Assembly: GCA_052386675.1 (NCBI GenBank)
Contig: JBQTJX010000014.1
Location: 1 to 64,000 of the forward strand
Reading direction: 5' to 3'
From: RBG-16-66-20 sp052386675
Lineage (GTDB): Bacteria; Pseudomonadota; Gammaproteobacteria; Burkholderiales; SG8-39
DNA: 64,000 nucleotides
In this document: positions 1 through 9,864 of the stretch, one piece after another
Layout of the letters: every line of letters begins with the position of its first letter
Position numbering within the stretch: the first letter of the stretch is position 1
The notes under the pieces: model-generated
What the model was told of the DNA's origin: nothing
Databases searched by the model: none
What the model saw: the letters and a program-made list of their open reading frames with translations, nothing else
Position numbers and translations under genes: made by a program

Positions 1-146
1 AGTACGCGCCCCTAGACCAACTGGCGCTCAGCCCGCAGTGCGGTTTCTCCAGCACCGTGCACGGCAACAAAATCGCCGTCGAAGCGCAGCGCGCCAAGCT
101 GCGCCTGGTGATCGAGACCGCCGAGGAAGTCTGGGGCGGAAAGTAG
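1..146 (+). CDS. MetE-like cobalamin-independent methionine synthase domain protein, C-terminal end (partial)
   Basis: This is the 3' end of a gene entering from the left. The reading frame is open from base 3 and stops with TAG at 144-146. The visible residues include LSPQCGFSSTVHGN followed by a helix ending in ETAEEVWG. That pattern is typical of the C-terminus of UROD/MetE-like proteins (COG0620), where the Cys of the SPQCGF motif is a zinc ligand. It ends 2 bases before pobA, so it is probably the preceding gene of the same operon. Whether it makes methionine or demethylates a methoxylated aromatic cannot be told from the tail alone. Confidence 0.75.
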   Translation, partial: YAPLDQLALSPQCGFSSTVHGNKIAVEAQRAKLRLVIETAEEVWGGK

Positions 147-148
147 GC

Positions 149-1324
149 ATGCGCACGCAGGTCGGCATCATCGGCGCCGGCCCCGCCGGCCTGATGCTGG
201 CGCACCTGCTGCGCCTGGCGGGCATCGAGTCGGTGGTGCTGGAGAGCCGCAGCCGCAAGGACATCGAGGAAACCATCCGCGCCGGGGTGCTGGAGCAGGG
301 CACGGTGGACCTGATGGTCCAGACCGGCGTCGGCGAGCGGCTCAAGCGCGAAGGTTTCTTCCACGAAGGCATCATCCTGCGCTTCGGCGGCCGCGACGAG
401 CGCGTCGACTTCCCGGCGCTCACCGGCGGCAAGAAGGTCACGGTCTACGCGCAGCACGAGGTCATCAGGGACCTGGTGAAGGCGAGGCTGGATGCTGCCG
501 GACCGCTGCTGTTCGAGGTAAAGGACGTCAGTGTCTACGACCTCGCCACCGACCAGCCGAAAATCAGATACCGCCACGGCGACCAGGTCACCGAACTCAG
601 CTGCGACTTCGTCGCCGGCTGCGACGGGACACAGGGCATCTCCAGGCGCGCCATTCCGCCGGGCGTGCTGGAGGTGTACGAGAAAATCTACCCCTTCGCC
701 TGGTACGGCATCCTGTGCAAGGCGCCGCCGTCCTCCGACGAACTCATCTACGCGCTGCACGAGCGCGGCTTCGCGCTGGTGAGCACGCGCTCGCCCGAGA
801 TCCAGCGCATGTACTTGCAGGTGGATCCGGGCGACAAGGTGGAAAACTGGTCCGACGACCGAACCTGGGAGGAGTTCCGCAAGCGCCTTGCCACGCGCGA
901 GGGCTGGGCGCCGAAGGAAGGCCCGATCTTCCACAAGAGCGTTATCGGCATGCGCAGCTTCGTGGTCGAGCCGATGCAGTACGGGCGCCTGTACCTGGCA
1001 GGCGATGCCGCCCACGTCGTCCCGCCCACCGGCGCCAAGGGCCTCAACCTGGCGGTTGGCGACGTGAAGCTGCTCTCGCGAGCCTTCGAGGCACACTACA
1101 GGAAGGGTGACGACGCCCTGCTGGGGCAGTATTCCGGGATCGCTTTGCGCCGTATCTGGAAGGCGCAGCGTTTCTCCTGGTGGATGACTTCCATGCTGCA
1201 CCGCTTCCCCGGCGCCGACCCCTTCCAGCACCGCGTTCAGGTGGCCGAGCTGGACTACGTCACCGGTTCGCGCGCCGCCTCCGCGTCCCTGGCCGAGAAT
1301 TACGTCGGCCTGCCGATGGCCTGA
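149..1324 (+). CDS. pobA: 4-hydroxybenzoate 3-monooxygenase (p-hydroxybenzoate hydroxylase)
   Basis: This is an FAD-dependent aromatic hydroxylase that converts 4-hydroxybenzoate to protocatechuate with NADPH and O2, feeding the beta-ketoadipate pathway. The 391 residues match the usual length of about 394. The N-terminal FAD motif GAGPAG lies at residues 9-14. The second flavin motif GDAAHVVPPTGAKGLN begins near residue 285, the same position as in the well-studied Pseudomonas enzyme. ATG 149 was chosen because it places the Rossmann strand (QVGIIGAGP) right at the N-terminus; the longer open frame upstream runs into the preceding gene. It is followed 2 bases later by pcaB. Confidence 0.95.
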   Translation: MRTQVGIIGAGPAGLMLAHLLRLAGIESVVLESRSRKDIEETIRAGVLEQGTVDLMVQTGVGERLKREGFFHEGIILRFGGRDERVDFPALTGGKKVTVYAQHEVIRDLVKARLDAAGPLLFEVKDVSVYDLATDQPKIRYRHGDQVTELSCDFVAGCDGTQGISRRAIPPGVLEVYEKIYPFAWYGILCKAPPSSDELIYALHERGFALVSTRSPEIQRMYLQVDPGDKVENWSDDRTWEEFRKRLATREGWAPKEGPIFHKSVIGMRSFVVEPMQYGRLYLAGDAAHVVPPTGAKGLNLAVGDVKLLSRAFEAHYRKGDDALLGQYSGIALRRIWKAQRFSWWMTSMLHRFPGADPFQHRVQVAELDYVTGSRAASASLAENYVGLPMA

Positions 1325-1326
1325 CC

Positions 1327-2670
1327 GTGCTGCAGAACGCGTTCCTGGACGAAACCTGCGCCGAGTTGTTCGGCGACGCGCGGCTGCTTGCCGCGATGGC
1401 GCGCTTCGAGGGCTCGCTGGCGGAGGCCTCCGCCAAGGCCGGCATCGTTTCCGCGACGGACGCGAAGGCCATCGCAACGGTGTGCTCCGGCGCGAAGTTC
1501 GATGCCGCTGCAATTGCACGCGACGGCCGCCGCGCGGGGACGCTCGCCATTCCCTTCGTGAAGAGCCTGACCGCGCAGGTCGCCGCGGTGTCGCCCGACG
1601 CCGCGCGCTGGGTGCATTTCGGCGCCACCAGCCAGGACGTCATCGACACCGCCGTGGTTCTCTGCGTGAAGGATGCTTCGGCGCGACTCCTTGAACTCTC
1701 CAGGCGAGTCGGCAATGCTGCGGCCGCGCTCGCGGGGGCGCACCGCGGCACGCCGACGGTCGCGCGCACGCTGCTCCAGCCCGCGGTGCCGGTTCCCTTT
1801 GGCTGGAAGGCGGCGGTGTGGCTGTCCCTGGTCGCGCGCTGCCACGCGGCGTTCGCGCGCAGCGCGCGCGAGGCGCAGGTGCTGCAGTTCGGCGGCGCAG
1901 GGGGCACGCTGGCGGCCTACGGCGAGAAGGGCGATGCCATCGCAGCCGCGCTTGCCTCCAGCCTCGGCCTCGCCGTCCCTCCCATCACCTGGCACAGCGC
2001 GCGCGACGCTTTCGCGCGGCTGGGCACGGAGGCGGCGCTCCTTGCCGGCGCCGCGGGCAAGATCGCCCGCGACGTGTCGCTCCTGATGCAGCCCGAGGTG
2101 GGCGAGGCGTTCGAACCTGAAGGCAAGGGCAAGGGCGGCTCCTCGGCCATGCCGCACAAGCGCAACCCGGTCGGGTGCCTCGCGGCGCTGGAGGCGGCGC
2201 AGCGCGTGCCGGGGCTCGCGGCGACGCTGATCGCGCAACTCGCGCCAGAGCACGAGCGGGGCCTGGGCCAATGGCAAAGCCAGTGGTTCACGCTGCGCGA
2301 TCTTTACTGTTCCACCGCGAGCGCGCTTGCCGCGATGGCCGAAGTGCTCGAGGGCCTGCGCGTGGATGCCGCGGCGATGCAGGCCAACATCGATCGCACG
2401 GGCGACCTGGTCTACTCCGAGGCGGTTTCCATCCGCTTGTCCGCGGCGCTAGGCAAGGCGGCTGCCCACGCCCTCACCGAAACGCTTTGCGCAGAGGCCG
2501 TGCGCCACGGCATCACCCTGCGCGAGGCGCTGGGCCGCAATCCGGAGTCCGCGAAGCTCATTCCCGAAGCCGGGCGCGCCGGGCTGTTCGACCCGAAAGC
2601 CGCCTTCGGCGCCGCGCCGGCGATGATCGACCGCGCGCTGGCGCTCTGGGCCACACAATCCAACTCCTGA
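1327..2670 (+). CDS. pcaB: 3-carboxy-cis,cis-muconate cycloisomerase
   Basis: This fumarase/aspartase-superfamily enzyme converts beta-carboxy-cis,cis-muconate to gamma-carboxymuconolactone in protocatechuate degradation. The protein is 447 residues, close to the family's usual 450. The superfamily signature GSSAMPHKRNP is at about residues 271-281, and the conserved GATSQD lies in the first half. The start is GTG 1327, the only plausible initiation codon at the right distance, giving an N-terminus like other PcaB proteins (LDETCAELFGD). The gap to pobA is 2 bases and to the next pca gene 9 bases, so the three are one operon. The genes for protocatechuate dioxygenase (pcaHG), which acts between PobA and PcaB, are not in the window. 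Confidence 0.92.
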   Translation: MLQNAFLDETCAELFGDARLLAAMARFEGSLAEASAKAGIVSATDAKAIATVCSGAKFDAAAIARDGRRAGTLAIPFVKSLTAQVAAVSPDAARWVHFGATSQDVIDTAVVLCVKDASARLLELSRRVGNAAAALAGAHRGTPTVARTLLQPAVPVPFGWKAAVWLSLVARCHAAFARSAREAQVLQFGGAGGTLAAYGEKGDAIAAALASSLGLAVPPITWHSARDAFARLGTEAALLAGAAGKIARDVSLLMQPEVGEAFEPEGKGKGGSSAMPHKRNPVGCLAALEAAQRVPGLAATLIAQLAPEHERGLGQWQSQWFTLRDLYCSTASALAAMAEVLEGLRVDAAAMQANIDRTGDLVYSEAVSIRLSAALGKAAAHALTETLCAEAVRHGITLREALGRNPESAKLIPEAGRAGLFDPKAAFGAAPAMIDRALALWATQSNS

Positions 2671-2679
2671 GGAACTCCC

Positions 2680-3843
2680 ATGCCATTCGCACAGGCTGAC
2701 GGCGCACGCATTTTCTGGCGCTGCGACGGGCGCGACGATCGTCCCGCACTGCTGCTCGCCAATTCCATCGGCTGCGACCACGCGCTCTGGGATCCGGTGG
2801 TCCCGGCGCTGGCGCGCCGTTTCCGCGTCATCCGCTACGACATGCGCGGCCATGGCGCCTCGGACGCGCCGCAGGCCGAGTACACGATGGAGCGCCTGGC
2901 GAAAGACGCGCTCGCGGTCGCGGACGCCGCCGGTGCGAAGCGCTTCCACTTCGCCGGCATCTCGCTGGGCGGCATGGTGGCCATGTGGCTGGGCGCGAAC
3001 GCCCCGGAGCGCATCGAACGCCTCATCCTGTCCAACACTTCGCCGTACTTCGGCCCCGAGGCCTGGACCCAGCGCCTGGCGCTGGTGAAGCAGGGCGGCA
3101 TGGCCGCGGTCGTGGACATGGTGATGGGGCGCTTCTTCTCGCCCGCGTTCATGGAACGCGAGGACGAGCGCTACCTCACCGTGCGGCGCGGGTTCCTGTC
3201 CACCGATCCCGGCGGCTACATGGGCTGCGGCGCGGCGATCCGCGACATGGACCAGCGCGCCTCGCTCGCGAAGATCAAGGCCCCGACGCTCGTCGTCGTG
3301 GGCAAGCGCGATCTCGCGACCACGCCGGAGGTCGGTCAGGCCATGGCCAAGGCGATCCCGGGCGCTCAACTCGCGGAACTGCCCTGCGCCCACCTGCCGC
3401 CGCCGGAGTGCCCGGAAGCCTACGTGGATGCGATCTGCGGCTTCCTGCTTGCCGTAGGCTCCGATTCGGAGAAGGCCCGTTACGACGCCGGCCTCGCGCG
3501 CCGCAAGGAAGTGCTGGGCGCCAAGTACGTCGAGTCGCGCCTCGCCAACCGCCACCCCTTCACCGACGAATTCCAGGCGCTCATCACGCGCTACGCCTGG
3601 GGCGAGATGTGGACACGGCCGGTGTTCGACGACCGCACGCGGCGCCTGCTGGTGCTGGCGATGCTGGCTTCGTTGAAGAGCTGGGAGGAATTCGAGCTGC
3701 ACGCGCGCGCCGGCCTTGCGCGCGAGCTCTCGGATACCGATCTAAAGGAAATGCTGATGCTGGTCTCGATCTACGCCGGGGTGCCGGTGGCGAACACCGC
3801 CTTCGCCCAGGCGCGCAAGCTGATCGAGGAAGCTGCCCGCTGA
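2680..3843 (+). CDS. pcaL: Fused 3-oxoadipate enol-lactonase / 4-carboxymuconolactone decarboxylase (PcaD-PcaC, PcaL type)
   Basis: The 387-residue protein joins two consecutive enzymes of the beta-ketoadipate pathway. Residues 1 to about 255 are an alpha/beta hydrolase with nucleophile elbow GISLGG (Ser95), matching PcaD, which hydrolyses 3-oxoadipate enol-lactone. Residues about 268-387 form a carboxymuconolactone decarboxylase domain (PcaC), recognisable from the FTDEFQ...WGEMWTRP...LDRRTR-like region and the SWEEFELH helix. Fused proteins of this kind are known as PcaL; many proteobacteria keep separate pcaD and pcaC genes. ATG 2680 is preceded by GAGGAACTCCC, a reasonable ribosome site. 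It is the last gene of the pob-pca operon, and the intact palindrome at 3860 follows its stop. Confidence 0.92.
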   Translation: MPFAQADGARIFWRCDGRDDRPALLLANSIGCDHALWDPVVPALARRFRVIRYDMRGHGASDAPQAEYTMERLAKDALAVADAAGAKRFHFAGISLGGMVAMWLGANAPERIERLILSNTSPYFGPEAWTQRLALVKQGGMAAVVDMVMGRFFSPAFMEREDERYLTVRRGFLSTDPGGYMGCGAAIRDMDQRASLAKIKAPTLVVVGKRDLATTPEVGQAMAKAIPGAQLAELPCAHLPPPECPEAYVDAICGFLLAVGSDSEKARYDAGLARRKEVLGAKYVESRLANRHPFTDEFQALITRYAWGEMWTRPVFDDRTRRLLVLAMLASLKSWEEFELHARAGLARELSDTDLKEMLMLVSIYAGVPVANTAFAQARKLIEEAAR

Positions 3844-3859
3844 GGCTCGGAAGGGTGAC

Positions 3860-3883
3860 AAATGTAACCGATCGGTTACATTT
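3860..3883. repeat. Perfect 24-bp palindrome between convergent genes
   Basis: AAATGTAACCGA is followed directly by its exact reverse complement. It sits in the 48-bp gap between the converging stop codons of the fused pca gene and the M20 amidohydrolase. As RNA it would form a 10-bp stem with a GATC loop and a short U run on either strand, which fits a bidirectional terminator. As DNA its TGTAACC/GGTTACA arms resemble TetR-family operators. The same palindrome core is split by the insertion element at 30799-32925. Which role is real cannot be decided from sequence alone. Confidence 0.8.
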
Positions 3884-3891
3884 ACCCCTCC

Positions 3892-5109
3892 CTAGCCGTC
3901 CAGCCCCTTCGCCAGGTACCGCTCCGCGATGGCGCAATGCGCCGCCACGCCGCGCGCCAGCACAGACTCGTTGAGCACCATCTTGTTGGAATGGCAGGGG
4001 CAGGCGCTCTGCCAGGCCTGCCCTTCCGGGCACACGCCCAGGAACACCATCGCCCCCGGTACCCGGTGCAGGACGTAGGAGAAATCCTCCGCCCCCATCA
4101 CAGGCGACTTCATGTCCTGCCAGGCGTCCTTGCCGAATGTGGCGCCTATGGACGCGGCCGCATGCGCCACCGCCTTCGCGTCGCACACCGTGACCGGGAA
4201 TCCGAGCACGATCTCCGCCTCGGCCTCGCAGCCATGCGCGCGCGCAATGTTCTGCGCCACCCGCGCGATACCCTCGTGCGCCGCCTTGCGCGACTCCTCC
4301 GATAGCGACCGCACCGTGCCCAGCAGCCGCGCCGTCTCCGGGATCACGTTGTCGGTGGAGCCGGCCTCGATCTTGCCGAATGTGATCACCACCGGGTCGA
4401 AAATGTCGATGCGCCGCGTGACGAACACCTGCAGCGCGGTGACGATCTCGCAGGCCACCGGGATCGGGTCCACCGCGTGGTGCGGCATGGAGGCGTGGCC
4501 GCCCTTGCCCTTGACCGAGATGTAGATCTCGTCGGCCGAGGCCATCATGGGCCCGGCCTTGGCGGTGAACACGCCCGCCGGCGCGTTGGGGATGATATGC
4601 AGCGCGAAGGCCGCGTCCGGCGCCGGGTTCTCCAGCAAGCCGTCCTCGATCATCTTCTTCGCGCCATGCCAGCCCTCTTCGCCCGGCTGGAACATGAACA
4701 GCACCGTGCCGGCGAGCTGGTCGCGCCGCGCGCACAGCGCCTTCGCCGCCGAGGCGAGCATCGCGGTGTGGGTGTCATGGCCGCAGGCGTGCATGGTGTT
4801 GTCGACTTTGGAGCGGAACGGCAGCCCGGTGTCCTCGGGCATGGGCAGCGCGTCCATGTCGCCGCGCAGGAGCACGGTGCGCCCGGGCTTCGCGCCGCGC
4901 AGCACGGCGATGGCGCCGGTGGAGGAACTGCCCTGCTTCCATTCCAGCGGCAGTCCGGCCAGGGCCGCCTTCACCTTGGCCAGTGTCTTGGGCGTCTCCA
5001 GCCCCAGTTCGGGCTCCTCGTGGATCGCGCGCCGCAGCGCCACGGTGTCCGGTTGCAGCTTCTGCGCGGCCGCGAGCCAGCCCGACGTATCCATTGCGAT
5101 GTCGTTCAT
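3892..5109 (-). CDS. M20 family metallo-amidohydrolase (hippurate / N-acyl amino acid hydrolase type)
   Basis: The 405-residue cytosolic zinc hydrolase probably cleaves an N-acyl or N-aroyl amino acid to the free acid and amino acid. The M20 features are clear: HACGHDTHTAML with the metal-binding His and Asp, PGEEGWHGAKKMIEDG with the catalytic and metal-binding acidic residues, and a C-terminal GAEDFSY motif. The length matches the M20D aminoacylase/IAA-amidohydrolase group. Its start codon overlaps the stop of the upstream thioesterase by 4 bases, so the two are translationally coupled. Its position facing the pob-pca operon makes an aromatic conjugate such as hippurate an attractive substrate, but that is inference. 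Confidence 0.88.
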   Translation of the reverse strand: MNDIAMDTSGWLAAAQKLQPDTVALRRAIHEEPELGLETPKTLAKVKAALAGLPLEWKQGSSSTGAIAVLRGAKPGRTVLLRGDMDALPMPEDTGLPFRSKVDNTMHACGHDTHTAMLASAAKALCARRDQLAGTVLFMFQPGEEGWHGAKKMIEDGLLENPAPDAAFALHIIPNAPAGVFTAKAGPMMASADEIYISVKGKGGHASMPHHAVDPIPVACEIVTALQVFVTRRIDIFDPVVITFGKIEAGSTDNVIPETARLLGTVRSLSEESRKAAHEGIARVAQNIARAHGCEAEAEIVLGFPVTVCDAKAVAHAAASIGATFGKDAWQDMKSPVMGAEDFSYVLHRVPGAMVFLGVCPEGQAWQSACPCHSNKMVLNESVLARGVAAHCAIAERYLAKGLDG

Positions 5110-5549
5110 GCCTGTCTCCTGAATAGGTTCTTGATGGCTTCCGGAATCGCCTCGCCCTTCATGGGCGTGCCCGGCCCGCTGGCGAAGCGCCCCCAGACGC
5201 GGGTCTCGCTGCCCGAAGCGAGCGCGACGCCATCGGCGCGCACGATCTCGTGTTTAACCACGAACGACTTGCCGCCGAAGCGCGCGATCGTCGAACGCAC
5301 CTCGCAGCGGTCCGCCTGCTCGGCGGGAAACTTGAACTGGCAGTCGGCCGAGACCAGCGGCATGGCGAGGTGCTCGGCGCGGAAGCGCTTCGCGGTGTAG
5401 CCCACCGACTCGAAGAACGCCCAGCTCGCCGAATCCATCCAGCGGAAATAGGTCGGGTAGAAAATGATGCCGGCCGGGTCGCAGTCGCCCCAGTGCACCT
5501 GGCAGGGGAAGACCCCGGTGATCGAATCGAAGGCGGTTTCGGTGTTCAT
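5106..5549 (-). CDS. 4-hydroxybenzoyl-CoA thioesterase family (hot-dog fold) acyl-CoA thioesterase
   Basis: The 147-residue single hot-dog protein is of the 4HBT/YbgC family and hydrolyses an acyl- or aroyl-CoA thioester. The family motif is plain: HWGDCDPAGIIFYPTYFRWMD, with the catalytic Asp in DPAG. ATG 5549 was chosen because the family N-terminus starts just before this motif; the longer open frame upstream crosses the metH leader region and lacks homology. The gene is first in a two-gene operon with the M20 amidohydrolase. A 4-hydroxybenzoyl-CoA thioesterase beside pobA would supply 4-hydroxybenzoate, but YbgC-type specificity cannot be excluded. Confidence 0.88.
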   Translation of the reverse strand: MNTETAFDSITGVFPCQVHWGDCDPAGIIFYPTYFRWMDSASWAFFESVGYTAKRFRAEHLAMPLVSADCQFKFPAEQADRCEVRSTIARFGGKSFVVKHEIVRADGVALASGSETRVWGRFASGPGTPMKGEAIPEAIKNLFRRQA

Positions 5550-5588
5550 ATGCGGTCCGGAAGGAGGGGCATTATAGGGCGTAAGCGA

Positions 5589-5617
5589 TTGACAGATCAG
5601 GGGTTCGTGGGCAGAAT
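5589..5617 (+). promoter_or_regulatory. Sigma-70 promoter of the metH leader
   Basis: TTGACA at 5589-5594, a 17-bp spacer and CAGAAT at 5612-5617 make a good housekeeping promoter. Transcription would start near 5624, immediately before the first stem of the riboswitch, which independently supports both calls. Confidence 0.7.
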
Positions 5618-5620
5618 CCC

Positions 5621-5710
5621 GCCTCGCGCCGATTTGAAGTTCAGCTTGCGGGCGCCGCACCGGCCAAGGACCACTCCCGGGCCGGGGACAAACAAGTGCC
5701 GCTAAAGAGA
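5621..5710 (+). promoter_or_regulatory. Probable SAM-II-like riboswitch aptamer with an extra hairpin, upstream of metH
   Basis: The order of conserved blocks follows the SAM-II class (Rfam SAM_alpha). There is a P1 5' arm GCGCC (5626-5630), then GATTTGA (5631-5637), a loop with GCTTGC (5644-5649), a P1 3' arm GGCGC (5651-5655), ACAAACAAG (5688-5696) and GCTAAAGAG (5701-5709). CTTG (5645-5648) can pair with CAAG (5693-5696) as the pseudoknot expected for this class. Unlike the minimal aptamer, a GC-rich hairpin (about 5660-5685, CGGCC...GGCCG) is inserted between P1 and the 3' block. The gene behind it, metH, belongs to SAM synthesis. The class is judged by eye; a covariance-model search would settle it. 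Confidence 0.7.
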
Positions 5711-5719
5711 CGACGCGCC

Positions 5720-5762
5720 AACGCCCGTTTCTGCCGCCAAGCTGAACGGGCGTTTTTGTTTT
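5720..5762 (+). terminator. Rho-independent attenuator between riboswitch and metH
   Basis: AACGCCCGTT (5720-5729) pairs perfectly with AACGGGCGTT (5745-5754) across a 15-base loop, followed by TTTGTTTT. It lies 10 bases before the metH start, so it can only act as a leader attenuator. CAAGCTGAAC (5738-5747), in the loop and 3' arm, is an exact complement of GTTCAGCTTG (5639-5648) inside the aptamer. That gives an evident antiterminator pairing when the ligand is absent. Confidence 0.85.
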
Positions 5763-5772
5763 CCGGGTTCCG

Positions 5773-9498
<3,726 letters not shown>

Positions 9499-9516
9499 CG
9501 GATTCAAGCGACCACC

Positions 9517-9618
9517 ATGGGCAAAGGCGACAAGCGCACGCGCAAGGGCAAGATCTACAAGGGCAGCTACGGCAAGACGCGCCCCGGACGCATCAAGGCG
9601 AAGAAGAAGAAGGGCTAG
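9517..9618 (+). CDS. 30S ribosomal protein bTHX (Thx family)
   Basis: This 33-residue, very basic protein begins MGKGDKRTRKGKIYKGSYG and ends in a run of lysines, matching the Thx/RPS31 family that sits at the top of the 30S head. The start ATG 9517 is 18 bases after the metH stop. It is far below common length cut-offs and easy to miss. Its TAG stop lies in a CTAG that also supplies the stop codon of the opposing gene. Confidence 0.88.
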   Translation: MGKGDKRTRKGKIYKGSYGKTRPGRIKAKKKKG

Positions 9619-9842
9619 GCGCCGACCAGCTCGACGTAATCGGCCAGCGGGCGCTCGCGCAGTGCGCGCGCCAGGGCCGGGAGATGGTCCCGGTCGGGAA
9701 CGACCAGCAGCACGCCCTGGGGCCTGCCGGCCCGCAGCAGGCGCACCAGCGCGACCTGCAGTTCGACGCGCGCCGTGCAGCAGGGACAGCCTGGAAGGGA
9801 CAGCACTGCCCAGCCTTCGCGTCGCGCGGCGGGATCGCCCAC
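9615..9842 (-). CDS. Small CobW-like Cys-motif protein (hypothetical)
   Basis: This 75-residue frame starts with GTG 9842, the first start codon after the upstream stop, 22 bases behind the ntrX-type gene. It contains LPGCPCCTARVELQVALVRLLR, shown here only as the motif GCPCCTARVEL followed by an amphipathic helix. That resembles the C-x-C-C segment and following helix of CobW/COG0523 metal-chaperone GTPases. The P-loop of a real CobW protein is absent, so it is either a shortened domain protein or a remnant. It converges with bTHX and shares its CTAG stop. Function unknown. Confidence 0.45.
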   Translation of the reverse strand: MGDPAARREGWAVLSLPGCPCCTARVELQVALVRLLRAGRPQGVLLVVPDRDHLPALARALRERPLADYVELVGA

Positions 9843-9864
9843 CGGCTCGAGCGGAACCCTCAGT

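Noticed and set aside
2449..3702. A 417-codon minus-strand frame opposite pcaB and the fused pca gene
   Set aside because: No recognisable motif, low-complexity His/Arg/Val composition, and it lies wholly opposite well-identified genes.
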